Source: Spirochaetota bacterium
GTDB taxonomy: Bacteria; Spirochaetota; Brevinematia; Brevinematales; Brevinemataceae
DNA length: 64,000 nucleotides
Reading direction: 5' to 3'
Assembly (NCBI GenBank): GCA_030154445.1
Contig: JAGUQW010000006.1
Span: 110,401-174,400 of the forward strand
Below the pieces are notes generated by a model that saw only the letters and a list, made by a program, of their open reading frames with translations, made no database searches and was not told the DNA's origin. Below, piece by piece: positions 34,578-43,093 of the stretch (positions are counted from its first letter, which is position 1; each line of letters starts with the position of its first letter). Both the position numbers and the translations under genes were made by a program.

Positions 34578-35585
34578 CTAAAAACTTGTTTTATAAGCTT
34601 TTGGAAGATCAATAGCTTCTTTGAGATCATGAGCTGCTTGAATAGCCCAATTTGGATTTTTATTTAGAGCACGACCAAGGAATATAAGATCAGCTTTGTT
34701 TTGTTGTAGTATTTTTTCAGCTTGTTTAGCTTTTTTTATTATTCCTACTGCTCCTACAGGAATAGAAATATGCTTCTTTAACATTTTAGATAAAGGTACT
34801 TGATAGCCAGGATATATTTTGATATTCAGATCATCAATAATACCACCAGAGCTAACATCAACAAAATCTATACTATCAATATCTTTAAATAATTGTATAT
34901 AATCAGTAACTTGCAATCCTTCTTTTTTATAATCAGTAGCCGATATACGAACAAATAATACACCTTTATAAAATTCTCTAATACGAGTAAGAATTTCTTT
35001 TAAAAAACGAGCTCTATTTTCTGGAGAATCGCCGTAATTATCTTTTCTATTATTTGTTATAGGTGATAAAAATTGATGTATTAGATATCCATGGGCTGCA
35101 TGAATTTCGATTACATCGAATCCTGCCTCAATAGCTCTTTTCACACTACTAATAAACTGATCTTGTACGGTAGCGATATCTTCGAGAGTCATTTCTATAG
35201 GAATAGAATAGCGTTGATCAACAACGACATTACTACAACTCATAGCAGTATGAGGAATATTACTTTTTCGTCCTGCATGAGCTATCTGTATTCCAGCTTT
35301 AGAACCTTGTTGTTTGATGGTTTCGCACAATTCTTTGAGTCCTGCAAGATGTAGATTATTCCATATTCCAAGATCTGCATCTGTTATACGGCCTTCTGGA
35401 GAAACACTTGTGGCTTCTATAATAATAAGTCCTACTTGACCTATGGCTCTTGCACCATAATGTATATGGTGGAATTCTTTTACAAAACCTTGATTATCAG
35501 ACATGCCTAGACACATAGGAGACATCACAATACGATTTTTTAATGCTAAATTATTAATAATTATAGGAGAAAATAAAACACTCAT
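34578..35585 (-). CDS. old-yellow-enzyme family NADPH dehydrogenase (YqjM/NamA-like)
   Basis: A 335-residue FMN TIM-barrel reductase. IVMSPMCLGMSDN near residues 18-30 places the flavin-tuning Cys as in YqjM. HAAHGYLIHQFLSPITNNRKDNYGDS (about 166-190) is the OYE active-site stretch with the two substrate histidine/asparagine-type ligands. VRISATDY and FLGRALNKNPNW follow. These enzymes reduce activated C=C bonds or nitro compounds with NADPH; the natural substrate is unknown. GAGGGT before the ATG. Monocistronic. Confidence 0.9.
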   Translation of the reverse strand: MSVLFSPIIINNLALKNRIVMSPMCLGMSDNQGFVKEFHHIHYGARAIGQVGLIIIEATSVSPEGRITDADLGIWNNLHLAGLKELCETIKQQGSKAGIQIAHAGRKSNIPHTAMSCSNVVVDQRYSIPIEMTLEDIATVQDQFISSVKRAIEAGFDVIEIHAAHGYLIHQFLSPITNNRKDNYGDSPENRARFLKEILTRIREFYKGVLFVRISATDYKKEGLQVTDYIQLFKDIDSIDFVDVSSGGIIDDLNIKIYPGYQVPLSKMLKKHISIPVGAVGIIKKAKQAEKILQQNKADLIFLGRALNKNPNWAIQAAHDLKEAIDLPKAYKTSF

Positions 35586-35684
35586 AAGACCCTCTTGTTT
35601 TTTTTAGTATAACATATTTTACTAAATCATTCTATCTGTATTATTAAATAATACAGATTATTGTAGCGATATTTGTTAAAATAG

Positions 35685-36275
35685 TTATTTTTCAGCACCG
35701 GCTTCTATGAGTATACCTATGATTTCGACGTGTCCATTAGAAGTTGCCCACTCTAAGGCTGTTTTACTATCGTCATCTTTTAATTGAACATCAACACCTG
35801 ATTTTATAAGATATTTTGCCATGTCTGTGTATCCATTAAAAGCAGCAAACATTAGTACTGTTTCATTATTATTGTTGGTAGCATGGATATCAGCTCCAGC
35901 AATAAGGAGGGCTTTGGCTACTTCTATGTGTCCATTAAATGCAGCCAACATTAAAGCCGTCTCTCCAGTATTGTTTGGACTATTAATTCTAGCTTTAGCT
36001 TTGAGAAGAGCCCTTACAACATCTATATGTCCCTCACTAGAAGCCCACATTAAGGCAGAATTACCGTCGATATCTTTGGCACTAATATCAGCCTCAGCGT
36101 TTATGAGTATTTTGACTATTTCAATATGCCCTTTTTCTGAAGCTAATATCAAGCCTGTACTGTTATCATCTTCTGTTTTGGCATTGATATTAGTCCCATC
36201 TTCTATCAGATATTTCACATCTTTGGTTTTTCCGTCTTCGCAAGATTTAAACCATGAATTTTTGATATCACTCAT
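35685..36275 (-). CDS. ankyrin-repeat protein
   Basis: A 196-residue protein made almost wholly of five to six ankyrin repeats of about 33 residues (pattern GETALMLAAFNGHIEVAKAL with I-AGADI-). There is no signal peptide or membrane span. Ankyrin repeats bind other proteins. It starts 15 bp after the stop of the CHAP-domain gene and is probably on its transcript, so binding or control of that protein is a natural idea. Repeats are DNA-level diverged, hence not recent expansion. Confidence 0.9.
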   Translation of the reverse strand: MSDIKNSWFKSCEDGKTKDVKYLIEDGTNINAKTEDDNSTGLILASEKGHIEIVKILINAEADISAKDIDGNSALMWASSEGHIDVVRALLKAKARINSPNNTGETALMLAAFNGHIEVAKALLIAGADIHATNNNNETVLMFAAFNGYTDMAKYLIKSGVDVQLKDDDSKTALEWATSNGHVEIIGILIEAGAEK

Positions 36276-36290
36276 TATACTGTCCTTTTT

Positions 36291-37118
36291 TTATTCTGTA
36301 ATACACTTAACTAATTCTATAGTATCAGAAAATGAGCGAATTCTCATAAATACTCCTGTCCCATTACGACTACCACCAAAATTAGTATTACCTTCAATAG
36401 TTTGAACAATTTGCTTTTCAGCATCTAAGATATCTACTATAATAAATACATGGGTAGCTCTATTTTTAGTTGGAGATATTACTAATCCTATATCACCGGC
36501 TTCAATTGATGTTTTTTTGTTTAATATATCATTGTAAGAAAAACACAAGTTAGCATCTTTTGCACCTTGATGGAACTCTTCACAAATAAATGTATTAGCA
36601 TAGTGATTTGTAAATTTTTGATTTATTGTGCTAAAAGCTTGATCTAATATAGTACAGACAAAACCTTGACACCAATACCACTCTTCACCATCATGACCAC
36701 CCATGTAAGATCGTACCCATGGGCCTTGATTTAGTTGGTTAATTTCACAGGATCTATATTGAAGATGTTTTTTAGCAAAAAAAACAATTTTATCTCTTAG
36801 AGATTTTTTATTAAAGGATTCCAAAGAAAAAGCTTCTTTCATTGGAGCAAGCATATCGAGAAATAATTGATTAGTAATAATACCATCAGCTTTGACATTA
36901 AATTCAGGTTGTAGCGCTAGTACAATCTTTTGTGTGTGATCTCCCCAAATACCATCTATTATGATGGTATCAATATCGATGTTGGTGTCTAATTGCCATA
37001 AATACAATAGCTCTTGTATTCTTTTAACATTATTTCCTTTATCACCATAAGAAAAATTTTCTTTTGATAAAGGAGTGAGTTCGTGAAGATAGTCTTTTTT
37101 TACTAAAAAATCATTCAT
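36291..37118 (-). CDS. peptidoglycan-binding and CHAP-amidase-like protein
   Basis: A 275-residue protein with a PG_binding_1-type domain (about 20-85: GDKGNNVKRIQELL, DGIWGDHTQKIVLALQ) and a C-terminal CHAP-like domain (about 105-270). The latter has GPWVRSYMGGHDGEEWYWCQGF, in which the Cys is the likely nucleophile, and RATHVFIIVDI with the likely His. Such enzymes cleave peptidoglycan peptide bonds. No signal peptide is seen, so how it would reach the wall is open. A TTG at 37133 adds codons, but GGGAGG precedes the ATG at 37118. It is cotranscribed with the ankyrin gene. Confidence 0.78.
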   Translation of the reverse strand: MNDFLVKKDYLHELTPLSKENFSYGDKGNNVKRIQELLYLWQLDTNIDIDTIIIDGIWGDHTQKIVLALQPEFNVKADGIITNQLFLDMLAPMKEAFSLESFNKKSLRDKIVFFAKKHLQYRSCEINQLNQGPWVRSYMGGHDGEEWYWCQGFVCTILDQAFSTINQKFTNHYANTFICEEFHQGAKDANLCFSYNDILNKKTSIEAGDIGLVISPTKNRATHVFIIVDILDAEKQIVQTIEGNTNFGGSRNGTGVFMRIRSFSDTIELVKCITE

Positions 37119-37192
37119 ATATTCCTCCCACAATGTTAATATTTATTTATTATAAATTGATTTAGTATTTTAATCAATGGATACCATTATAT

Positions 37193-37230
37193 AAAAAACC
37201 CCATACTATTATTGTATGAGGGTGTTTTTT
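37193..37230 (-). terminator. terminator of the small exported protein gene
   Basis: CCCCATAC / GTATGAGGG-type stem (one bulge) with an A-run at 37193-37198 that is the U-run on the minus strand. Confidence 0.7.
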
Positions 37231-37293
37231 GATTTTCATCTTTAATATAAAATAAATATCTAGCTTAAGATACTAAAATATCTTGTTATTTTG

Positions 37294-37689
37294 TTATTTT
37301 TGTTGGAATGTAAAATTTAAGCCTTTTTTAGTTAATTCTAAGGCTATTTGTTCAGGAGTATTAGGTTTTAATTTAATACCACCTATTTGATCACTACTAG
37401 TAAGAAGAATTCCACCATCGTTTATTTGAAAAGCATCATAATGAACTTTCCCTCCACGATTACCTTCATATACAGCAATATCACCTATCATTTTAACAAA
37501 AGTATGTTTGTAGCCTGTATTTTTTTTAAGAATAACTAATTTTCCATCTGCAGAAAATTCGTATTGAGTAGTAATATCTTCTATGGATTGTCCTACAATT
37601 GTTTTACCCTGAACTTGCTCAAAAAAAGTTGTATTAGCATGGGCAAAACTTACGATAGTTGTCATTAATAATAATAATATTGATTTCAT
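37294..37689 (-). CDS. hypothetical exported protein
   Basis: A 131-residue protein with a signal peptide (about 1-19, ending SFAHA). The mature part is predicted beta-rich (repeated short strands with TTQYEFSADGKL, GNRGGKVHYDAF, GGILLTSSDQIGG). No family is recognised. GGAG lies 7 bp before the ATG. Likely periplasmic. Monocistronic, with its own terminator. Confidence 0.72.
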   Translation of the reverse strand: MKSILLLLMTTIVSFAHANTTFFEQVQGKTIVGQSIEDITTQYEFSADGKLVILKKNTGYKHTFVKMIGDIAVYEGNRGGKVHYDAFQINDGGILLTSSDQIGGIKLKPNTPEQIALELTKKGLNFTFQQK

Positions 37690-37829
37690 TTTATCTCCTT
37701 ATTTTTCTCTTAAGCTAAGTATTATTACTTGTAATAATACTTAGCATACACTTTTATACAAATTAATGCAATAATAGAGCGTTATAGTTATTATAATATG
37801 ATATAACAAAATATTTTTTATAAAAACTA

Positions 37830-37856
37830 TAAAGTAATTTTTTTTTATTCCGAAAA
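37830..37856 (+). promoter_or_regulatory. sigma-28 (FliA)-like promoter upstream of flgB
   Basis: TAAA (37830-37833), 15-bp spacer, TCCGAAAA (37849-37856), close to the TAAA-N15-GCCGATAA consensus. flgB starts at 37897. Confidence 0.45.
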
Positions 37857-37896
37857 TAATAGAGAAAGAGTTTTTGTATTATTAGGGAGAATTTCT

Positions 37897-38322
37897 ATGA
37901 TTTTTGGAAATACCTCATCAGGTTTCGGTCGTACCTCAGCTATGCTAGAGCAAGGTATTCAAGCTTCTACTCTTAGAAGACAACTAATTGCTAATAATAT
38001 CGCTAATGTGGATACCCCAGGCTATAAAAGAGCAGAGCTTAGTTTTGAATCTCAAATTCGTCGTGCTGTTGCATCTGAGACACCACCACGCCTTGCCACA
38101 TATAAAACTGATGCTAGGCATATTGACTTCAATAAAAAAATTGATTTTACCAAAGTTCAACCTCGTATCAGTGTAGAGTATGATACATCTTATCGTAATG
38201 ACGGAAATAATGTTGATATCGATGTAGAATCGGCACAAGCAGCTACTAATACCATGCAATATAATCTCATGATGGAATTATATAGTAGAAATATTAAATT
38301 ACTTGATATAGCGATGAGATAA
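37897..38322 (+). CDS. flgB: flagellar basal-body rod protein FlgB
   Basis: A 141-residue proximal-rod protein of the periplasmic flagellum. It has the N-terminal rod signature RRQLIANNIANVDTPGYKRAEL (about 28-49) and the C-terminal heptad region NNVDIDVESAQAATNTMQYNLMMELYSRNI. It is exported by the flagellar type III system without a cleaved signal. GGGAG precedes the ATG. flgC follows 40 bp downstream. A sigma-28-like promoter is upstream. Confidence 0.95.
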   Translation: MIFGNTSSGFGRTSAMLEQGIQASTLRRQLIANNIANVDTPGYKRAELSFESQIRRAVASETPPRLATYKTDARHIDFNKKIDFTKVQPRISVEYDTSYRNDGNNVDIDVESAQAATNTMQYNLMMELYSRNIKLLDIAMR

Positions 38323-38362
38323 TAATAATATAAAAAATAAAAAAACAAAGTAAGAGGCTAGT

Positions 38363-38818
38363 ATGGGTTTATTTACCAGTATGAATATCGGAGCGACAGG
38401 GCTTAGTGCTCAACGCATGAACATTGATGTTATTGCAAACAATATAGCTAATGCTAATTCAACACGCACGACAGAAGGTGGTCCTTATCAACGGTCAAGA
38501 ATTATTTTAACACCAAGAGCTGGCGTGCCTGTATTCAAAAGCCCTCATGTACCTGATGCTCTTCAACCAGCTATGGGTGGCGGTGTGAAAGTTAATTCTA
38601 TAGAAAAAGACGAGTCACCGGCTAGAATGGTGAACGATCCAACACATCCAGATGCGATTACTAATGGGAAATGGGCTGGTTATGTAGCATATCCTAATGT
38701 TAATATTGTCAAAGAAATGGTAAATATGATCTCTGCAAATAGGTCTTATGAAGCTAATGTTAGTATGATTGATTCTTCTAAACAAATGTTTGAAAGAGCT
38801 TTAAGATTAGGACAATAA
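38363..38818 (+). CDS. flgC: flagellar basal-body rod protein FlgC
   Basis: A 151-residue rod protein. N-terminus: GLSAQRMNIDVIANNIANANSTRTTEGG; C-terminus: YPNVNIVKEMVNMISANRSYEANVSMIDSSKQMFERAL, both standard for FlgC. It partners FlgB in the rod. A terminator lies 27 bp after its stop, so in this genome flgBC is separate from fliE. RBS GAGG near 38353. Confidence 0.95.
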   Translation: MGLFTSMNIGATGLSAQRMNIDVIANNIANANSTRTTEGGPYQRSRIILTPRAGVPVFKSPHVPDALQPAMGGGVKVNSIEKDESPARMVNDPTHPDAITNGKWAGYVAYPNVNIVKEMVNMISANRSYEANVSMIDSSKQMFERALRLGQ

Positions 38819-38845
38819 TAGTTATTACTAATTATTAAAAAACAT

Positions 38846-38882
38846 AAAAAACTATCTAATATTTATATTAGATAGTTTTTTA
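38846..38882 (+). terminator. intrinsic terminator after flgC
   Basis: AAAAACTATCTAATA (38847-38861) / TATTAGATAGTTTTT (38866-38880), 4-base loop. Confidence 0.85.
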
Positions 38883-38898
38883 ATTAAGGATCATAAAG

Positions 38899-39444
38899 AT
38901 GATAGATCATAGCGATAGCAAAGAATACAAAAATTTGTTTTTCACTTATATGAAGTCGGATAATTTGGCTGATATTATAGAGATCTTATCTAATACCAAA
39001 GTATGTGAGTATCTATTTTTTGCACCTTGTCCTAAAGAACATTTGGAAGATTATTTTTTACCCAAAATTCATAAAATTCAAGATCAATTAAAAGAACAGA
39101 GATTACCTAATACGCATCTCTTTGTTATAAAAAAAGATGACAGGGTAGTAGGGTATTGTGGAATAGACGCTATTGCTTATTCATCGAATAATTATACTAT
39201 AGGCTATACGATAGATGAACCTTTTTGGGGACAAGGCTTGGGGACGATTGTAGGAGAATTTTTGGTGTATTATGCTTTTGAAGTGTTAAAGGCTAGAAAA
39301 TTAACAGGTGATTGTTTTGAACAAAATATAGGCTCTGCAAAAATAATGAAAAATCTAGGATTCAAGTTAGAAGGTGTTGTTCGTGATTTATATAAAAAAA
39401 ATAATATTTATTGTAACAATCTATTATTTGGCCTCTTAAAATAA
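38899..39444 (+). CDS. GNAT family acetyltransferase (RimJ/RimL-like)
   Basis: A 181-residue N-acetyltransferase: VGYCGIDAI, then IGYTIDEPFWGQGLGTIVGEFLVYYAFE (acetyl-CoA loop QGLGT) and a C-terminal NIGSAKIMKNLGFKLEGVVRDL (motif B). It resembles the RimJ/RimL and antibiotic/peptide acetyltransferase branch. It lies between flgC and fliE, which are usually adjacent. AAGGA before the ATG. The target is unknown; modification of flagellar proteins is only a guess from location. Confidence 0.87.
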   Translation: MIDHSDSKEYKNLFFTYMKSDNLADIIEILSNTKVCEYLFFAPCPKEHLEDYFLPKIHKIQDQLKEQRLPNTHLFVIKKDDRVVGYCGIDAIAYSSNNYTIGYTIDEPFWGQGLGTIVGEFLVYYAFEVLKARKLTGDCFEQNIGSAKIMKNLGFKLEGVVRDLYKKNNIYCNNLLFGLLK

Positions 39445-39612
39445 AAGAATACCAAAATATAAACATCTGCCGTTTTTAACAACTTTAACTATTTAAAATA
39501 AGAGTTTTTTCAAAGTCATAAAGGTATATTTTTATGATGCTAAATCTACTCAGGATTGAAATAATAAAACTATTAATATAAGATTAATAAGAATCAAAAT
39601 AAATAACAAGAC

Positions 39613-39645
39613 AAACACCTTCTAAATTTAGGGGGTGTTTTTATT
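39613..39645 (+). terminator. intrinsic terminator
   Basis: AAACACC (39613-39619) pairs with GGTGTTT (39634-39640), with a T-rich tail. It lies well after the acetyltransferase stop. Confidence 0.65.
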
Positions 39646-39687
39646 TCGAAACAGAGGTGAATAATAAAATTTATAGCTGTCTATAAT

Positions 39688-39717
39688 TTGCTAAAAAATA
39701 TTATTTGACTTTATAAT
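39688..39717 (+). promoter_or_regulatory. sigma-70-type promoter for fliE-fliI
   Basis: TTGCTA (39688-39693), 18-bp spacer, TATAAT (39712-39717), 34 bp before the fliE start. Confidence 0.5.
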
Positions 39718-39751
39718 ATATATGTAGACTACATACTTTGAGGAGGCTCTC

Positions 39752-40078
39752 GTGAAAATAGGAACATCATCCGTGAATCAAACGACATTACAGATGAATC
39801 AACTGGATTCAAGGCATATTAATAAGAATCAAAACAAAGCTATGTCAGGTGATGTAGAACAAAGTTTTGCTGAAGTGTTTTTTAATGTTGTTAATAACAT
39901 TAACGCTAATCAAAATGATGCTGATCAATTACAACAAGCGGCAATTACAAGACCAGATTCTGTAAATGTGTCTGATATTTTAATTGCCACAGAAAAAGCT
40001 CGTTTGTCTGTAGGGATGTTAAAATCTGTTACAGAAAGAGCAACAAGAGCTTATAGTGAGATAATGAATATTCGCTAA
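39752..40078 (+). CDS. fliE: flagellar hook-basal body complex protein FliE
   Basis: A 108-residue adaptor between the MS-ring (FliF) and the rod. The C-terminal half is clear: FAEVFFNVVNNINANQNDADQLQQAAITRPDSVNVSDILIATEKARLSVGMLKSVTERATRAYSEIMNI. GTG start at 39752 with a strong GAGGAGG site 6 bp upstream. A 170-bp gap with two hairpins separates it from fliF. Confidence 0.95.
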   Translation: MKIGTSSVNQTTLQMNQLDSRHINKNQNKAMSGDVEQSFAEVFFNVVNNINANQNDADQLQQAAITRPDSVNVSDILIATEKARLSVGMLKSVTERATRAYSEIMNIR

Positions 40079-40120
40079 TAAATGATGTGTTATAAGTGTG
40101 CATTATAAACAAAATGTTTT

Positions 40121-40185
40121 ACGATTGTGTCTTTAAGATACAATCGTTTGAATAGATTAGAATAAAGAAGAATTTCTCTCTTCTT
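40121..40185 (+). other. two hairpins in the fliE-fliF gap
   Basis: First: ACGATTGTGTCTT (40121-40133) against AAGATACAATCGT (40135-40147), 12 of 13 pairs plus one G-U. Second: AAGAAGA (40165-40171) with TCTTCTT (40179-40185). Neither has a T-run, so they may be RNA stability or attenuation elements. Confidence 0.45.
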
Positions 40186-40251
40186 ATTTATCGGAATATT
40201 TCTGTAATATATTAGTCAAAAATAAATCAAAAATAATAAATAGAGGGAATG

Positions 40252-41958
40252 ATGCCAAATTGGAATACTTTGTTATTAAAAATTAAAGAGAAATTTGTAC
40301 AATTATCTCTACAATATAAAATTTTTATGGCAGGTAGTTTGTTTCTTGTAGTTTTAAGTGGTTTTTTCATAGTTTTTTTATCTACACGAGTAGGGAATGC
40401 CGCACTATTATACAAATCGCCATTATCGCCAGATGACTACGCTAGAGTAACAATGGCCTTACAAGAACAACAAGTACAATTTGATACCAAGCAAGATCAG
40501 TATATTTTGGTTAAAGATCCTGAAACAGCTAAAAATATTCGTATGACTTTAGGTCAGGCAGGTATTATACCTCAAAATGTGCGTGGTTGGGAGCTTTTTG
40601 ATGTACAACGTTTTACTACTACAGATTTTGAAAGAGATATAAATCTTCGTCGTGCTATTATTGGTGAAATGACAAAACATATCAAGACACTAGGTGATGT
40701 GGAAGATGTTAGTATACAGGTTTCTTTTCCTGATAAAAAGCTATATTCTGATTCTCAAACTCCTGTTACAGCCTCTATTGTTATTACACCAGCACCCTAT
40801 TCTGATATTGCTAATAATAAAGCTAAAATTCAAGGTATTGTTAATTTGGTTGCATATGGGATTCCAGAATTAAAAAAAGATGATGTTGTGGTAGTAGATA
40901 ATAAGGGTAATGTATTATCAGATATGCTTGTTCCTAATGACGGTGATGAACAAGTTAGAATAGCTAGAGAACAACTGCGTATTATGGAAAGAGAAAGAGC
41001 TCGGTATACAGCTCGTGTTGTTGATGCTTTAAGTATTTCTTTGCCTAGAGATAGATATCTAGTCTCTGCTGATATAGAATTTGATTGGAATACAAGAACA
41101 TCAACTAAAAAAGAATTAATACCTACCGTTATTAAACCTGATAATCCTGTTACTCCTTACGATGATAGTGAAACAGTTTTAGAAGTGCTTGTTAGTGAAG
41201 ATAGGGTTGAAGAGAATTACAGAGGACCTTCTTATATTCCTGAAGGTCCAGCAGGTGTTGATGACAATGTTCCTCCTGGATTAAAAGACAAAATCGATAG
41301 ATTTAATCAATACGAAAAAAATCAAACAACAAGAAATGTAACAACAGGAACTCAAGAATCCTTGGAAAAAAAAGCTCCGTATCTTATCAAAAGAATCAGT
41401 ATATCTGTTGCTATTGATGGGACATGGAGTATCAATAGAAAACCTAACGGTGAAGAAATCATATCTAACGGAAGTATTACACGAGAGTATACTCCTATAG
41501 ATACGAAAGAACTTAGATCTTATCAAGAATTGGTGCAAGGTTCTGTAGGATTTAATGCTGCTCGTTTAGATCAAGTCGTAGTTAGAGCGTTAAAGTTTGA
41601 TAGAACTGCTCAATTTGCTTTAGAAGATGGAGTTGTTCGTCGTAGAGTTTTAATTAATAGAATTATTTTGATGTCTATGTTTAGTTTAGTTGGATTAATA
41701 ATATTAATTATTTTGTATAGAATATTAGCAACTCATTTGGAAATTAGACGTAGACAAAAAGAAGAAGAGCGATTGCGTCAACAAGCTCTTATGCGAGAAG
41801 CCGCTCTTAGACAAGCTGAGGCAGAACAGGCTGGAATGGAATTATCTATGGAAGAAAGAGCCTCTAATGAACTTCTGGACAGTGTTATTAACGCTGTCCG
41901 TGAACATCCACAAGAGACTGCTAAGTTATTAAGAACATGGCTCATCGAAGAAAAATAA
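40252..41958 (+). CDS. fliF: flagellar MS-ring protein FliF
   Basis: A 568-residue inner-membrane ring protein. One N-terminal span (about 26-46), a large periplasmic region with YscJ/FliF fold (GWELFDVQRFTTTDFERDINLRRAIIGEMTKHI), and a C-terminal span (about 475-495) leading to a long arginine/glutamate-rich cytoplasmic tail that binds FliG. Two ATGs are adjacent (40249, 40252); GAGGG at 40243-40247 fits the second better. fliG follows 23 bp later. Confidence 0.95.
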   Translation: MPNWNTLLLKIKEKFVQLSLQYKIFMAGSLFLVVLSGFFIVFLSTRVGNAALLYKSPLSPDDYARVTMALQEQQVQFDTKQDQYILVKDPETAKNIRMTLGQAGIIPQNVRGWELFDVQRFTTTDFERDINLRRAIIGEMTKHIKTLGDVEDVSIQVSFPDKKLYSDSQTPVTASIVITPAPYSDIANNKAKIQGIVNLVAYGIPELKKDDVVVVDNKGNVLSDMLVPNDGDEQVRIAREQLRIMERERARYTARVVDALSISLPRDRYLVSADIEFDWNTRTSTKKELIPTVIKPDNPVTPYDDSETVLEVLVSEDRVEENYRGPSYIPEGPAGVDDNVPPGLKDKIDRFNQYEKNQTTRNVTTGTQESLEKKAPYLIKRISISVAIDGTWSINRKPNGEEIISNGSITREYTPIDTKELRSYQELVQGSVGFNAARLDQVVVRALKFDRTAQFALEDGVVRRRVLINRIILMSMFSLVGLIILIILYRILATHLEIRRRQKEEERLRQQALMREAALRQAEAEQAGMELSMEERASNELLDSVINAVREHPQETAKLLRTWLIEEK

Positions 41959-41981
41959 TATAATAGATATTGGAGATAGGG

Positions 41982-43028
41982 ATGGCTGATAAAGCAATTG
42001 CCGAGAAAGGTGGACGCTCGAGTAAAAAGAAGATTTTAACAGGAAAAGAAAAAGCAGCAGTTTTTCTTATTAGTATAGGATCTGAAGTTTCCTCTGAAGT
42101 GTTAAAACATCTAAAAGAAGACGAAATCGAAGAAATATCTTTTGAATTAGCTAGAGCAGACTATGTAACATCAGAATCAAGAGATGAAGTTTTGATGGAA
42201 TTTCAAGAATTAATGATGGCTCAAGATTTTATCATGAGTGGCGGTGTGGACTATGCTCGAGAAGTACTAGAGAGAGCTTTGGGTACACAGCGTGCTGTAG
42301 ATATTATTAATAGATTAACATCTTCTTTACAAACAAAACCATTTGACTTTATTAGAAAAACAGATCCTGCTCATTTAGTAAACTTTATTCAAAATGAACA
42401 CCCTCAAACGATAGCACTTATTTTATCTTATTTGGATCCAGGCAAAGCTGCACTAATTTTAGCGGCATTGAATACAGATTTACAAGCAGATATTATGAAG
42501 CGTATTGCAACTATGGATAGAACATCTCCTGAAATTCTTCGTGAAGTTGAAAGGGTATTAGAGCGTAAGTTATCTACACTCAGTAGTGAAGATTTCACAT
42601 CTGCCGGTGGTATCGATGCTGTTGTTGCTATTATTAATAACGCTGATAGAACAACAGAGCGTAATATTATAGAAAGCTTGGAAGAGGATGATCCAGATTT
42701 GGCAGAAGAAATCAAAAAGAAAATGTTTGTCTTTGAAGATATTATTACTCTTGATGATAAAAGTATTCAAAAAGTTATGCGAAATGTTGATAATACAGAT
42801 CTTTCAAAAGCTCTCAAATCTGTTGATGCTGAAGTTCAGGATAAAATATTTAGAAATATGTCAAAACGCGCAGCTCAAATGCTTAAAGATGATATGGAAT
42901 TTATGGGTCCTGTTCGTCTTAAAGAGGTTGAAGAAACACAGCAAAAAATTGTATCTATTATCAGAAAATTGGAAGAACAAGGTGAAATTGTCGTATCTCG
43001 TGGTGCTGATGATGATCTGGTTGTATAA
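41982..43028 (+). CDS. fliG: flagellar motor switch protein FliG
   Basis: A 348-residue switch protein that couples the motor to the stator. Armadillo-type domains and the C-terminal torque-helix region are seen: EHPQTIALILSYLDPGKAALIL (EHPQ motif, about 131-153), LEEDDPDLAEEIKKKMFVFEDI, DDKSIQKVMRNVDN and LKEVEETQQKIVSIIRKLEEQGEI at the end. A TTG at 41970 is in frame, but GGAG just before points to ATG 41982. It is tightly followed by fliH. Confidence 0.96.
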   Translation: MADKAIAEKGGRSSKKKILTGKEKAAVFLISIGSEVSSEVLKHLKEDEIEEISFELARADYVTSESRDEVLMEFQELMMAQDFIMSGGVDYAREVLERALGTQRAVDIINRLTSSLQTKPFDFIRKTDPAHLVNFIQNEHPQTIALILSYLDPGKAALILAALNTDLQADIMKRIATMDRTSPEILREVERVLERKLSTLSSEDFTSAGGIDAVVAIINNADRTTERNIIESLEEDDPDLAEEIKKKMFVFEDIITLDDKSIQKVMRNVDNTDLSKALKSVDAEVQDKIFRNMSKRAAQMLKDDMEFMGPVRLKEVEETQQKIVSIIRKLEEQGEIVVSRGADDDLVV

Positions 43029-43093
43029 AGTTTTATGAAAATAAATATATAATATTATAAAAAAAAGAAACATTATACTATTTGGAGTATTTC

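Larger units (their letters stand above)
39445..39751. other. intergenic region with terminator and fliE promoter
   Basis: Contains a terminator (39613-39645) and the fliE promoter (39688-39717). No gene seen. Confidence 0.6.

Noticed and set aside
35821..36405. 194-codon open frame antisense to the ankyrin gene
   Set aside because: A shadow of the repeat codon pattern; no RBS and the opposite strand has clear ankyrin repeats.
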